From NCBI GenBank assembly GCA_964247975.1, contig CAXTWH010000022.1, forward strand, positions 21,590-85,589: a DNA stretch of 64,000 bases, read 5' to 3'. Positions 8,938-18,831 of this stretch are shown here, in pieces. This DNA comes from KBS-96 sp964247975 (lineage in GTDB: Bacteria; Acidobacteriota; Terriglobia; Bryobacterales; Bryobacteraceae). Position 1 is the first letter of the stretch, and the number at the start of each line of letters is the position of its first letter. The notes beneath the pieces were generated by a model. It was not told the origin of the DNA and ran no database searches. It saw only the letters and a program-made list of their open reading frames with translations. A program made the translations under genes and the position numbers.

Positions 8938-11900
8938 GTGGAACCAGCTATTCACGGGAGTTCTCGCGTCCAAAAGCGCTCCCATCCCGCTCTGTTGTTA
9001 AACAGCGCGTTCCACCCAACCTGGATGCAATGTTTGCCCCGGCTCTGGCGCATAGCCGGATTGATTCTGCTTGTCAGCCGGGTTCTCTTAAGTCAGCATT
9101 ACCAGTTTCAGAACTACGGAGCTAAGGACGGATTAAACAATCTGGTTGTGCAGAACCTGATTGAAGATAAATCCGGTTATCTCTGGGCAGCCACGCAAAA
9201 CGGCCTGTTCCGATTCGACGGCACACGCTTTCAATTCTATGGTTCTGAAGCCGGGCTATCTGCTCCAGACATCTTCTGTTTAAAGGAAGACAACAACGGC
9301 AGAATCTGGACAGCCAGTTCTCATCGTGTGGATATCTTAAACGGCAACAGCTTTCATGCTCTTACTTTTGATCGCGCCATCGATATCCAAACCAGCGCTG
9401 CTTTAGCCTTCAATTCCGCCGAAAACTTGATGTACTTAGCCACTAAGCAGGGCGTGGCGCAGATCAGGAACAACAATGTCATCTGGCAAAAGCCGCTATC
9501 CAAAATTTCCGCTTTATCAGTTTTCTATTCCAAAGACGAGTTTCTGTGGATCACCAGCCGCTCTGCAATCGTCCGCTACAATCACGCGGACATACGTACT
9601 TATGGCTCCCAACAAGGTGTTCCGGAAGACGTTTGGGTGGGAATCATCGAAGACGCGCAAGGCGATCTTTGGATCCGCTCGGAAACACAGCTTCGTGTGC
9701 TACGCCGGGGCGCGGAACGCTTTGTGGCGGTTCCTGTGCCATTTCCTTTGGCAGGAGCCGCTGGAGTCCTGCTGGAAACCAATGAGGGAAGTCTGCTGAT
9801 CCCCACCGGCGCTGGCATTATTCGCTATCAGGACGGAGCTTGGGATCGCCTAACCACCGCAAGCGGGCTGACCGACGACTCTACCTACAGCCTTGCTTCT
9901 GATCGTCATGGCTCTTTATGGGTAGGTTTGTGCGGAGCCGGAGTAGACCGCTGGCCTAAGCCAGGCAATTGGGAGGGTTGGCGTCAAGCGCAGGGCTTGT
10001 CGAATCCGTATGTTTACTCCATCGTACCTGATCAAATCGGAGGCTTGCTGCTGGGTACAGATGATGGTTTGCGGTATTTTTCCAAGGAACGAAAATTTTC
10101 CACAATCGTCACCAGTAAGTCCGGTTTGCTAGGAGATCAGATACGCGCTCTTCAACTTGATCATCGCGGCTTCATTTGGGTCGGCACTATTCCGGGTGGT
10201 CTCAACAAAATCACCGGTCGCCAGGTTCAAACCATCAAACTGCCGAAAAAAGCGGCTCATGACCCGGTTAATGGTGTAGTGAGTTTGGCGCTCGATCTGA
10301 CAGACACGCTTTGGATTGGAACGCCACAGGGTTTATTCTCCTTGAACACCCGTAATACTGATGCCGCAGTAATTCCGGTAAAGATTGATGCTTTAGCCGG
10401 CAATGAGGAATTCTTCGGCCTCCTGTTGGATCGCAAGGGCCGCGTCTGGGCTGGAAACGGGCAAGGCGTGGCGATTTGGAACGGGACGAAGTGGTCTGGT
10501 CTTCCCGCCGCATCGAACAACGATACCGAAGTACTCAAAATCGCCGAACAGCCGGACGGCACGGTATTCACTATCTCCGGCGGGGGAACGCTTACTGCGT
10601 ATCGGGAAAACAGCGCGGGATGGACCGCTTCCGCCATTGAAACGCCGCCCGAGCTTCGCAAGCAAAGAATTTATTCTCTTGCCGTAGGCTGGCAGCAATC
10701 GGTGTGGATCGGCACCGATCGTGGCGTTTTTGTTCTGGCTAATTCCCGGTGGCGTCACGATGAGCAGGAAGATGGGTTGATTTGGAACGACACAAACCTT
10801 GGCGGTCTTACCAGCATCGGTCGAGACGTATGGATCGGAACCAGTCGCGGACTGGCCCATTACCGTGCTCCCGTCATAAACGAACCGGGTTTTCCCGCTC
10901 AAACAGTGATCAGCAGCATTCATTCAGGCGATCGCAGTATTGACCCGAAACAGAACAACTTTCCGTTCGGCAAAACTCATGACCTCACTTTCCATTTCGG
11001 CACCCTCAACCTGTCACGACAACATGCCATTAGATTTCGCTACCGCCTGCTCGGATCTGAAGGAAACTGGACCACTTCCGAAACCAGGGAAGTCACCTAC
11101 TCGACCCTTCCTCACGGCAGCTATCAATTTGAAGTTCAAGCCATCGAGCCGGACGGAATCAAGGATTTTCCTGCCCGTTATGCCTTTTACATTCCCCCGC
11201 GCTGGTTCGAAACGTGGTGGTTTCGGATGGCTTGCGTCCTTTCTGCCTGCTTATCAGCGGCCCTGGTCTGGCGGGGGCGCACCAATGCCCTGCGAAAGCG
11301 GCAGAAACAACTGGAACAGGCCGTGGAAGAACGCAGTCAGGAATTAAAACAGAGTAATAAATCTCTATCAAACTTGGTCGAGCAGCTAAAAGAAGCAAAC
11401 AGTAAGGCCGAAGCGGCAGCCCGCGCGAAAGCTGATTTCCTGGCAATGATGAGCCATGAAATTCGCACGCCCATGAACGGCGTCATCGGCATGGCTTCGC
11501 TTCTGGCCGACACCCCTCTGGCGAACGAACAGCGTGATTTCGTGGAAACCATTCGTGGTTCAGCCGACACGCTTCTGACCATCATCAATGACGTTCTCGA
11601 TTTTTCAAAAATCGAAGCAGGCCGCTTGGAATTGGAGCAGGTTTCTCTTGAACCGCTATTGATCGCCGAAGAAGCAATGGATCTGGTTTCTACTGCTGCT
11701 TCTCGAAAAGGAATTCACGCCCAGGTATTTATTGAACACAATGTGCCGGAAGCCGTTCTGGGCGATCCCTCGCGGCTGCGCCAGATTCTCCTTAACCTAT
11801 TAAGCAATGCTATTAAGTTCACCGAGCGCGGTTCTGTCACTTTGAGAATCAGCGCGCTCCAGCCTGCCCCGAACGACTGCGCTTTCATCAAATTTTCGGT

Positions 11901-12975
11901 GACGGATACCGGCATCGGCTTGTCGGCGGAAGCGCAAACCCGGCTTTTTAAAACCTTCTCGCAGGCTGACGCTTCTACCAGCCGGAAGTACGGCGGAACC
12001 GGACTAGGATTAGTCATTTCAAAACGCTTAACCGAACTGATGGGCGGAGCCATCGGAGTAGAAAGCGTGGTTGGCGAAGGAAGCACATTTTTCTTTACCG
12101 TAAAAATCAATAATGGCCCTAATCTGCAAGCTTCGAAGAATTATCGCAGTCTGCTGGCCGGAAAACGCGCGCTGATTATAGAAGATTTTGTTCTCGACCG
12201 GCAGATGGTAGCGAGCCATGTTGCCTTCGCCGGAATGTCCGTGGTTGAAGCGCCGCTCGGTGCAAACGCCATTGAGCTATTTAGAAAAAGCCAGAATTCT
12301 CCCTGCGACATCATTCTAGTCACGGCGGCTCTGGCCGACGTGGAAGTGCAAGCCTTTATCTCCCTTCTGCGGTCGTTTCCCTTAGCGGCTCATGTGCCGG
12401 TTATTGTTCTTGCTTCCCACCAGGAGCGGGCTAACGCGGCGCGAGCTTTATCATTCAACAACACTGCTTGTTTAAACAAACCGGTGCGCCGAAGCCAGTT
12501 AGTGGAAACCATTGCGGATCTTCTCAAAATCGCGGTGATCAAAACCAATCGCGTTGCTGATTCCGCCTCATCTCATCCCCGGAACGCCAAAGTTCTTCTA
12601 GTGGAAGACAATCGAGTGAATCAGAAAGTCGCTACCACCATGTTGAAACGCTTAGGCTGCGCGGTGGAAATCGCCTCCGACGGAGTGGAAGCCGTCGAAA
12701 AAGTGAAAAACATTCCATACGACCTCATCTTCATGGATTGCCAGATGCCGAACATGGACGGCTACGAAGCCACGCGATTAATTAGGCAAACGCCCGGCAG
12801 TGGAGCGAAAACGCCGATTGTTGCCCTCACCGCGAACGTGCTGCCCGGTCAGGACGCGCTCTGCCGCGAAGCCGGCATGGACGATTACCTGATGAAGCCC
12901 ATGACGCAGCAGAATTTGGCGCAAGCCATAGATCGTTGGGTCACCGCAACTGTTGACTGCGAAGTTGTATCTTAA
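8938..12975 (+). CDS. Hybrid two-component sensor kinase: periplasmic propeller, Y_Y_Y, HisKA, HATPase, two receiver domains
   Basis: 1345 residues from a GTG at 8938; an ATG at 9025 placed just before a signal-like stretch (LAGLILLVS type) may be the true start. About 14 two-component-regulator propeller blades (repeated LWIGT/IWVGT) fill residues 50-640, followed by a Y_Y_Y Ig-like domain, one membrane helix (about 765-783) and a coiled coil. The kinase core has His840 in SHEIRTP, the N box NLLSNAIKFT and GGTGLGL. The first receiver domain lacks the phospho-acceptor Asp (the usual D position reads T in IILVT) and is probably not phosphorylated. The second is complete (LLVEDN, FMDCQMP, LMKP). 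The layout resembles HTCS-type sensors of extracellular saccharides, but no DNA-binding domain is present, so output must pass through phosphotransfer or another protein. It is divergent from a TonB receptor. Confidence 0.92.
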   Translation: MEPAIHGSSRVQKRSHPALLLNSAFHPTWMQCLPRLWRIAGLILLVSRVLLSQHYQFQNYGAKDGLNNLVVQNLIEDKSGYLWAATQNGLFRFDGTRFQFYGSEAGLSAPDIFCLKEDNNGRIWTASSHRVDILNGNSFHALTFDRAIDIQTSAALAFNSAENLMYLATKQGVAQIRNNNVIWQKPLSKISALSVFYSKDEFLWITSRSAIVRYNHADIRTYGSQQGVPEDVWVGIIEDAQGDLWIRSETQLRVLRRGAERFVAVPVPFPLAGAAGVLLETNEGSLLIPTGAGIIRYQDGAWDRLTTASGLTDDSTYSLASDRHGSLWVGLCGAGVDRWPKPGNWEGWRQAQGLSNPYVYSIVPDQIGGLLLGTDDGLRYFSKERKFSTIVTSKSGLLGDQIRALQLDHRGFIWVGTIPGGLNKITGRQVQTIKLPKKAAHDPVNGVVSLALDLTDTLWIGTPQGLFSLNTRNTDAAVIPVKIDALAGNEEFFGLLLDRKGRVWAGNGQGVAIWNGTKWSGLPAASNNDTEVLKIAEQPDGTVFTISGGGTLTAYRENSAGWTASAIETPPELRKQRIYSLAVGWQQSVWIGTDRGVFVLANSRWRHDEQEDGLIWNDTNLGGLTSIGRDVWIGTSRGLAHYRAPVINEPGFPAQTVISSIHSGDRSIDPKQNNFPFGKTHDLTFHFGTLNLSRQHAIRFRYRLLGSEGNWTTSETREVTYSTLPHGSYQFEVQAIEPDGIKDFPARYAFYIPPRWFETWWFRMACVLSACLSAALVWRGRTNALRKRQKQLEQAVEERSQELKQSNKSLSNLVEQLKEANSKAEAAARAKADFLAMMSHEIRTPMNGVIGMASLLADTPLANEQRDFVETIRGSADTLLTIINDVLDFSKIEAGRLELEQVSLEPLLIAEEAMDLVSTAASRKGIHAQVFIEHNVPEAVLGDPSRLRQILLNLLSNAIKFTERGSVTLRISALQPAPNDCAFIKFSVTDTGIGLSAEAQTRLFKTFSQADASTSRKYGGTGLGLVISKRLTELMGGAIGVESVVGEGSTFFFTVKINNGPNLQASKNYRSLLAGKRALIIEDFVLDRQMVASHVAFAGMSVVEAPLGANAIELFRKSQNSPCDIILVTAALADVEVQAFISLLRSFPLAAHVPVIVLASHQERANAARALSFNNTACLNKPVRRSQLVETIADLLKIAVIKTNRVADSASSHPRNAKVLLVEDNRVNQKVATTMLKRLGCAVEIASDGVEAVEKVKNIPYDLIFMDCQMPNMDGYEATRLIRQTPGSGAKTPIVALTANVLPGQDALCREAGMDDYLMKPMTQQNLAQAIDRWVTATVDCEVVS

Positions 12976-13026
12976 ATCCGGTTTTCAACCTGGCTGCAAG
13001 AACGCTGCCCGGTCTATCATGATCAA

Positions 13027-14472
13027 TTGGCGAGTCTCGTTAAATCCATTCGTTCCGGCACTTTTCCGTTTCTTGTTTTGTTTCTGGTCTGTCTTCGTTT
13101 CACCCATCTGCGGCTGCTTTGGGCCGATGAAGATTACCATCTCGCCGCCGCGCTCCAGATTCTTCACGGCAAGCTGCCCTACCTCGATTTCTGGTACGAT
13201 AAACCGCCTCTCGCCGCTTTCTTCTATTTATTGAATGGAGCGATGCCCGGCTTCTCGCTGCGGGCGCTCGGCGCGGCTTATGTTCTTTCCTGCTGCTTGG
13301 TTGCTTACCGCCTGGCCGCCGAATGGTGGAGCGAAACCGAGGGCCGAGTTGCCGCCCTGCTGCTCGCATTTTCTTTTGCCTTTGATCTGCCTTCCGCAGT
13401 AGTCCCGCTCGCGCCCGATGCCCTGATGGTGCTTCCACATCTTCTCGCCATCTACTACGCCCGGAAAGGCTATCCGTTCTGGGCCGGACTGCTGGCCGGT
13501 GTTGCGTTTCTTCTCAACACAAAGGCGGTTTTCGTATTGACCGCTTGTGCCGTGTTTCTGGTTTCCTGGTCTTGGCTGCCTGTTCTGTTGCTTGGTTTTG
13601 CCGTTCCCGTGCTTGCATCAGTAGCGATGATGTGGGCTACTGGCCTTTGGCCCGGCTATCTCCAGCAAGTATGGCAATGGGGTCTACTTTACGCTCGCTT
13701 CTCGCCCGTTACCGACCCGGTCCGCACCGGAACGGTACGTACGCTTCACTGGATCGGTTTTCACGCTCTGCTCATTCTTGGCGCTACAGCGGCATTTATT
13801 AAGCTGCCGAAACGGGAACAATGGCAATGGCTCGCCTGGATGGTTATCTCGTTTGTTGCTGTGTGCCTCGGCTCGCGGTTTGCCGAACACTACTACCTGC
13901 AACTGCTGCCGCCTTTCACCATTGCTGCCGCGCGTGGTCTCCTGCTGCTTTGGCAGCGCCGGAATAAATTCGCTCTGGCCTTTTTAATAATTGCTGCGGT
14001 GGTTCCGGTGATCCGCTTCGGCCCGCGCTACCTTACTTTGTTTGCCGATGACCTCGCCGGCCGCGATCCCCAATGGCTTGATACAGCAATGGATCTCGAC
14101 AGCAAAACCGTCGCCGCGGAAATCAACTCCCTGGCCAATCCCAATTCCACCCTCTTTGTTTGGGGCTACCGGCCCAATATCTACGTGTACTCCCGGCTCA
14201 TTCCGCCGGGCATATTTTCCGATTCGCAGCCGCTCAACGGCGTTCCGGCGGATCGTCATCTGTCCGCCGCCACATCCATTTACAGCGGCCCTGCGGCCCG
14301 TAATCGAAAGGAGCTTGCTGAAACTGCACCGTCTTTCATTGTTGATGGCTTATCTGTTTTTAATTCCCGCCTGCGTCCCGAAGTCTACCCTGAACTCCAA
14401 ACTTGGCTTTCTTCTTATCGCCTTATCAAACGCACTCGTTTTTCCCTCATTTACGAGCGCGTCACCAAGTGA
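13027..14472 (+). CDS. GT-C type integral membrane glycosyltransferase (ArnT/GT39-like)
   Basis: 481 residues with about 10 membrane helices. After the first helix comes ADEDYHLA, matching the acidic catalytic DE-type motif in the first extracytoplasmic loop of GT-C enzymes, followed by the typical YDKPPLAAF block that is also found in PMT/ArnT proteins. Such enzymes move a sugar from a polyprenyl-phosphate donor to lipid or protein on the outer face of the inner membrane. A short soluble C-terminal domain (residues about 350-481) lacks helices. The start is TTG at 13027; no strong ribosome site is seen and other starts are possible. The gene lies 51 bp after the sensor kinase. Substrate cannot be told. 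Confidence 0.8.
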   Translation: MASLVKSIRSGTFPFLVLFLVCLRFTHLRLLWADEDYHLAAALQILHGKLPYLDFWYDKPPLAAFFYLLNGAMPGFSLRALGAAYVLSCCLVAYRLAAEWWSETEGRVAALLLAFSFAFDLPSAVVPLAPDALMVLPHLLAIYYARKGYPFWAGLLAGVAFLLNTKAVFVLTACAVFLVSWSWLPVLLLGFAVPVLASVAMMWATGLWPGYLQQVWQWGLLYARFSPVTDPVRTGTVRTLHWIGFHALLILGATAAFIKLPKREQWQWLAWMVISFVAVCLGSRFAEHYYLQLLPPFTIAAARGLLLLWQRRNKFALAFLIIAAVVPVIRFGPRYLTLFADDLAGRDPQWLDTAMDLDSKTVAAEINSLANPNSTLFVWGYRPNIYVYSRLIPPGIFSDSQPLNGVPADRHLSAATSIYSGPAARNRKELAETAPSFIVDGLSVFNSRLRPEVYPELQTWLSSYRLIKRTRFSLIYERVTK

Positions 14473-14526
14473 GTTTCCTTCATCACCGAAAAATGAAAAT
14501 TGCGTTTCATACACTAAGGGCAGAAC

Positions 14527-15426
14527 ATGGTGAAGGCATTGGATCATCAGGAACAATCAACAGTAGAGAAGTCACAGAAAACAGTTCTAATTACAGGCGC
14601 CTCCAGCGGCATCGGCAAAGCCGCGGCTTTGTTATTTAAACAACGCGGCTGGAACGTGGCCGCTACCATGCGTAAGCCGAAAGATCATGCGGATTGGACG
14701 GAAAACCTGTTCTGTCCGCGCCTCGATGTCACCGACGAACGTTCAATCACCGCCGCCGTCCAGAAAACCGTGGACCAGTTCGGCAGTATTGATGCGCTGA
14801 TCAACAACGCCGGTTACGGTTTGCTTGGTCCGCTCCAAGGCTACTCCACTCAGGAGTTCCGCCGTCAGCTTGCCACCAATCTACTGGGCGCTGCTACTGT
14901 ATCCCGTATCTGCCTGCCGCACCTGCGCCAAAGCCGGGGCGTTATCGTCAATGTTTCTTCCGTGGCTGGTCGTGTGTCCTTTCCGCTCGGCTCCGCTTAC
15001 AACGCTTCCAAATGGGGTTTGGAGGGTTTCACTGAAGCCATTCAATACGAACTCCGCCCGCTGGGCGTGCGCGTCAAACTGGTTCAGCCCGGCGCATTCA
15101 AAACCGACTTCGCCAGCCGCAGCATGGTTTGGGCCGAACATCCTGATTACGACGCGCTATTAACTGCTGCCAAGGAAATCAATGACAAACAGATTGCCAA
15201 ATCGCCCGGTCCGGAAAAAGTAGCCGAAGCCATTTATCGCGCTGCGAACGATCATTCAATGCGCCTTCGTTATTCCGTCAACGGCCAACCTTTGCTGCTG
15301 ATCAATAAACTCCTGCCGCACATCTGTTGGAGCGCGCTGATGATCTATTTCGTGAAACGAGCTATGCAGCCGAAGCCAAACGTAACGGCTCCCTCTCTGC
15401 CGCCGCTCGAACCGGAAGAAGTCTAG
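14527..15426 (+). CDS. Short-chain dehydrogenase/reductase (SDR)
   Basis: 299 residues of the classical SDR fold. TGASSGIG at 23-30 binds the nucleotide, NNAGYG is the structural motif, and the catalytic set is Ser144/145, Tyr158 and Lys162 in SAYNASKWG. The ATG at 14527 has AAGGG about 7 bases upstream. The first 18 residues, hydrophilic, precede the Rossmann core. A hydrophobic stretch near residues 258-280 (LLLINKLLPHICWSALMIYF) might anchor the protein at the membrane, as in several lipid-acting SDRs. The substrate is not evident. Confidence 0.92.
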   Translation: MVKALDHQEQSTVEKSQKTVLITGASSGIGKAAALLFKQRGWNVAATMRKPKDHADWTENLFCPRLDVTDERSITAAVQKTVDQFGSIDALINNAGYGLLGPLQGYSTQEFRRQLATNLLGAATVSRICLPHLRQSRGVIVNVSSVAGRVSFPLGSAYNASKWGLEGFTEAIQYELRPLGVRVKLVQPGAFKTDFASRSMVWAEHPDYDALLTAAKEINDKQIAKSPGPEKVAEAIYRAANDHSMRLRYSVNGQPLLLINKLLPHICWSALMIYFVKRAMQPKPNVTAPSLPPLEPEEV

Positions 15427-15474
15427 ATGCAATACCCTGTCGGCTGCCCCATTCAGCAACTGTTCTGTAAGAAA

Positions 15475-16425
15475 TCACGATCGTCTCAGCCAGATGCTGG
15501 CGCCGCAATTGGATAAACAGATCGGCATCTTTTCCTTCAACAGTTCCGGATACCGCCTATATACAAAATGGTTAAAGTAAGTGACCTTGAATTCTTTGTT
15601 GTATTGCAGAAAAGCATGCAATAGGTAAGCTTCGTTCCACGATCTGTTTTCTTGATCGACCCAAGCCGGTCCGTATTCAAACGGATACGGGATGTCGTGA
15701 ATATGCACTGTTACTCCCTCGGCCAGGGCCGGAAAAATCCGGAACATGTAATCGTTCACGTCGCTCCCTGTTTTCACCACGTGCGAGGAATCGATAAAAA
15801 GAATATCGTCCCGCTGAAGCTGCTTAAAGAAACTGGTAGGAATGTCTTGGATTTTGCTGGGGATTATTTTGTCCAAGTAAGGATCATCAATGGCCAGCAG
15901 CTTCCGCAATGCGATTGGATAAGGATCAATAAAGCTGACCTCAATGGAGCCGCCGAAAAATCGGTCGTTCACGTCCATCAACAAGCAGGAAGAAAAGCCG
16001 CTTCCTACCTCAACGACCCGCCGCGGGCGAAGCTTCTTTAACTGGCAGAAATAAATGACGGCATCCCCGTAGGAGAATGCGACGTTATCATAAAAATACC
16101 GCCAACCCTCAATTTTTTTCGCGCTGAACGGCAGATCCACATAAAAGCGGCTTAAGCTATCAAGCGTCGACAGAATCTCCTGCGTATCAATGGTGAAGTC
16201 CTCGCCCTCGGGCAGCTCACAATTTTCGTAGTTGTCCAGAATCCGTCTCACATGCTCGTCAAACGGGTTTACAAGCGGCGAATAAAAATGGCCTAGAGGA
16301 GATCCCAAGTGCCTGATTTTGGTAATGGACCGGCAATACAGCGCTACCACATTTGCGACTGATCGAACGGGATTGGGACTATGGCGCAGCGCTTCCTCCA
16401 ACAAACGCCCTAACAGGGTTGACAT
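15475..16425 (-). CDS. Class I SAM-dependent methyltransferase-like protein
   Basis: 316 residues. A Rossmann-type core is visible with motif I VVEVGSGFSSCLL, a post-I acidic strand end (VSFIDPYP), and a later ILFIDSSHVVKTGSD segment typical of the Methyltransf_24 group, in which Asp and His residues often bind a metal. The N-terminal 120 residues are helical and less familiar. The acceptor is unknown; relatives act on sugars or glycolipids. It is the last gene of a probable minus-strand operon with DUF6526 and M15 genes, 12 bp after the former. Confidence 0.8.
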   Translation of the reverse strand: MSTLLGRLLEEALRHSPNPVRSVANVVALYCRSITKIRHLGSPLGHFYSPLVNPFDEHVRRILDNYENCELPEGEDFTIDTQEILSTLDSLSRFYVDLPFSAKKIEGWRYFYDNVAFSYGDAVIYFCQLKKLRPRRVVEVGSGFSSCLLMDVNDRFFGGSIEVSFIDPYPIALRKLLAIDDPYLDKIIPSKIQDIPTSFFKQLQRDDILFIDSSHVVKTGSDVNDYMFRIFPALAEGVTVHIHDIPYPFEYGPAWVDQENRSWNEAYLLHAFLQYNKEFKVTYFNHFVYRRYPELLKEKMPICLSNCGASIWLRRS

Positions 16426-16437
16426 ATGAGCCTATGT

Positions 16438-16872
16438 CTATACACGCCAATAATCCGGACGCCAGTTTTGAATCGCCGCTTTAATCGACTTCGGCTCCCA
16501 TCGCTCCGCCAGCGCGCGCTCAGCCAAAGTCGGCAACTCCTGGTCGGAAGCAAACCGCAGCGCAATCAATTGCCGCTCCGAAAGTTCGGGGATTCTTCCT
16601 TGTAGCCGCGCAGGCAGCAGCATCGATAACCGCAATCTTTCTTCCAGCCTGATTACGCGATCCTGCACTTTCAACGCAGATCCTCTGCCGATAAATCCCG
16701 CCGCGGCCACTGCTAGCACCAGCAGCACATGTAAAAACGAGTCTATGCCTGGGTAACGAATTATTCTGTAAATCGCTGCCAACAGCAGCACCAGCAATAC
16801 TGGCAAAAAGAAAAAATGAAACAACGGATGGTATCGCGTATGGCTTTCTTTGGTTTGCGTTTTTTCAGGCAT
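16438..16872 (-). CDS. DUF6526 family membrane protein
   Basis: 144 residues. Two hydrophobic helices (about 19-40 and 46-62) are followed by a cytoplasmic region with the family signature ALKVQDRVIRLEERLR. The family is of unknown function and is common in acidobacteria and Bacteroidota. It sits 28 bp after the M15 peptidase stop and 12 bp before the methyltransferase, all on the minus strand. Confidence 0.8.
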   Translation of the reverse strand: MPEKTQTKESHTRYHPLFHFFFLPVLLVLLLAAIYRIIRYPGIDSFLHVLLVLAVAAAGFIGRGSALKVQDRVIRLEERLRLSMLLPARLQGRIPELSERQLIALRFASDQELPTLAERALAERWEPKSIKAAIQNWRPDYWRV

Positions 16873-16900
16873 TCATTGATCTTACGGCAGACCACAATCG

Positions 16901-17587
16901 CTAGTGCGGCACCGGCTTCTCGAAATGCTGATAATCCTGACGGTCCGTCCAGTTCCCGCCCCACTGCCAGCCGCGCCGACGAAATACCCGCTCCGCAAAG
17001 CCGTTCGGCAGCACCGCTCCCGGATAAGCCCGGTCCCGCGCCAGATAACTTCTTCCTTGAACCGGCAGAACTTTTTCGCCTTTCACATACGGATTTGTTA
17101 ATGGATTGATGTCAATCGCCCGACCCCAGCTGTGATTGGAAAACTGCCCCGGTTTTCCTGTCGCATCACGGCAATTGAACGACGATGTATTATTCGCTTG
17201 CATGGATCGCACATCATCGCCGCCAAAATCTTCCACCGGTTCCATGCGCTCAATTAAAAAGCCATGCTGGAACAGCTTTCGAAACACGCGCCGCACATCT
17301 TTTTCCACTTCTTGGTTCACAACCAGAACGCCATTCTGCGGCATCCCGCCGAAATCCCAATAAGAAACCGTCACCGCTCGCAGTTCCTCAATCGGCACCG
17401 GGCAGCCGCTATGCCACGTGAACTGCTCCATCTTTGCCCGCAGCGCGGCAGGAACCGCATTGCTTTTAAACACCGGATGAAATCTGCGCTCCGCAGATCG
17501 GACTGCAACAATCTCCGGCGGCTTCCGCTGCGCTCCAGCCAGAAAAATACTGCCGCCTAACCACGCGAGCAACAGTTTCCAAATCAT
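16901..17587 (-). CDS. M15 family zinc metallopeptidase (D-Ala-D-Ala carboxypeptidase-like), secreted
   Basis: 228 residues from the ATG at 17587. Residues 1-19 are a signal peptide (helix ending FLAGAQ). The zinc site is visible as SNHSWGRAID (His152, Asp159) and the terminal YQHFE (His221), the SxHxxGxAxD...H pattern of VanY/CwlK-type peptidases that cut peptidoglycan stem peptides in the periplasm. A longer in-frame reading to 17968 exists but would run through the divergent gene at 17606 and lose the signal peptide, so the short start is preferred; AGGA lies 11 bases upstream. It heads the operon with DUF6526 and the methyltransferase. Only 18 bp separate its start codon from that of the divergent gene. 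Confidence 0.88.
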   Translation of the reverse strand: MIWKLLLAWLGGSIFLAGAQRKPPEIVAVRSAERRFHPVFKSNAVPAALRAKMEQFTWHSGCPVPIEELRAVTVSYWDFGGMPQNGVLVVNQEVEKDVRRVFRKLFQHGFLIERMEPVEDFGGDDVRSMQANNTSSFNCRDATGKPGQFSNHSWGRAIDINPLTNPYVKGEKVLPVQGRSYLARDRAYPGAVLPNGFAERVFRRRGWQWGGNWTDRQDYQHFEKPVPH

Positions 17588-17605
17588 TTCAGCCACGGTC
17601 CTGAT

Positions 17606-18778
17606 ATGCTTTTCCTCGTGCGAATTTTCAGCGTCATCTGCCTTCTTTTTTGTGCTGCCCTGTTTCAATCCCTTGCCTTGCCTCAGCAGGAAAGCACGTT
17701 TGAAGGCGCGCCCGCCATCACGCTTTCCAACAACAAACTCGAATTGAAAATCATGACACAAGGCAGCAGCATTGCCAGCCTCGTTCTCGCTGATGATCCC
17801 GAAAAACTGAACCCGCTCTGGAATCCCATGCGCATGGCCCGCGAACTCGGCCATCCAACGCCTTACAACGGCGGCACCGGCCATTTCATCTGCGTCGATG
17901 GCTTCGGAGCGGGCTCCGCCGAAGAACAAGCGGCCGGTTTTCCGTTTCACGGCGAAGCGCACCTTCAAAAGTTCAACGCGCAGTATAACCGGCTAAATGT
18001 TAGTTTCAGTCTCACTATGTCCGCCATCTTGCCTATTGTGCAGGAAGCCTTCAACCGAACCTATAGCATGATGGGTGGTGAAAACGTCATCTACGTCGAT
18101 AGCCAACTGGAAAGCCTGCTCGGCTTTGATCGCCCCATCAACTGGGCCGAACACGCCAGCATCGGCGCGCCTTTCCTTGAATCCGGCGTGACCGTCGTAG
18201 ACCTTTCCAGCCAGCGTTCCCGCACTCGTCCGTATCCCACACCCACCAGCGGCACGCTGGATCGCCGCCTTGCTTCCGGCCAGGATTTCACTTGGCCCCT
18301 TGCCCCCGGGCTCGACGGTAAATCAGTCGATCTTCGCCTCACTCCCCAAAATCCTCATTACCTCGATCATGCCGCCACCCTGGTTGATCCTTCCCAACGA
18401 CTGGCCTGGATTACCGCTCTGAATCCGGCAAAACATCTGCTTCTCGGCTACATTTTTCGCCGGGAAGATTACCCGTGGATCCAGTACTGGGGCAATTATC
18501 CGTCAAACGGAAAATTCGCGCGCGGTTTGGAATTCAGCACTCAGCCTTTCGATGTGTCCCGCCGTGAAGTCGTCACCATGAACACGCTCTTCGACACGCC
18601 TATCTATCGCTGGCTTCCCGCCAAATCGAAAATCGAAACTCACTTCCTGATCTTCTTCACACGCGTTCCCGAAGGCTTCCGGAAAATAGATGATGTGAAA
18701 CTGGAAAACCGCCAGATTACCGTTGAAGATCGTACTGCTCAAAAACGCGTCACTCTCGCCGCTTCCCGGGAGCTTTAA
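17606..18778 (+). CDS. Secreted galactose-mutarotase-like fold protein
   Basis: 390 residues. Residues 1-26 are a signal peptide (ALFQSLALPQQ). The remainder is beta-rich; ITLSNNKLELKIMTQGSSI resembles the opening strands of aldose-1-epimerase superfamily proteins, followed by NPLWNPM and later acidic and aromatic positions. It has no obvious catalytic signature that I can place with confidence, so it could be a carbohydrate-binding or epimerase-like enzyme in the periplasm. It is divergent from the M15 peptidase with an 18-bp spacer and is followed 53 bp later by the Ser/Thr kinase. Confidence 0.6.
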   Translation: MLFLVRIFSVICLLFCAALFQSLALPQQESTFEGAPAITLSNNKLELKIMTQGSSIASLVLADDPEKLNPLWNPMRMARELGHPTPYNGGTGHFICVDGFGAGSAEEQAAGFPFHGEAHLQKFNAQYNRLNVSFSLTMSAILPIVQEAFNRTYSMMGGENVIYVDSQLESLLGFDRPINWAEHASIGAPFLESGVTVVDLSSQRSRTRPYPTPTSGTLDRRLASGQDFTWPLAPGLDGKSVDLRLTPQNPHYLDHAATLVDPSQRLAWITALNPAKHLLLGYIFRREDYPWIQYWGNYPSNGKFARGLEFSTQPFDVSRREVVTMNTLFDTPIYRWLPAKSKIETHFLIFFTRVPEGFRKIDDVKLENRQITVEDRTAQKRVTLAASREL

Positions 18779-18831
18779 CGTTAACAAGCGCAGCGCATCG
18801 TGAATCCGGTTACAATAACCAGTGCTGCATC

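Noticed and set aside
17588..17968. N-terminal extension of the M15 peptidase
   Set aside because: It would overlap the divergent exported protein's coding region and place the signal peptide in the middle of the protein.
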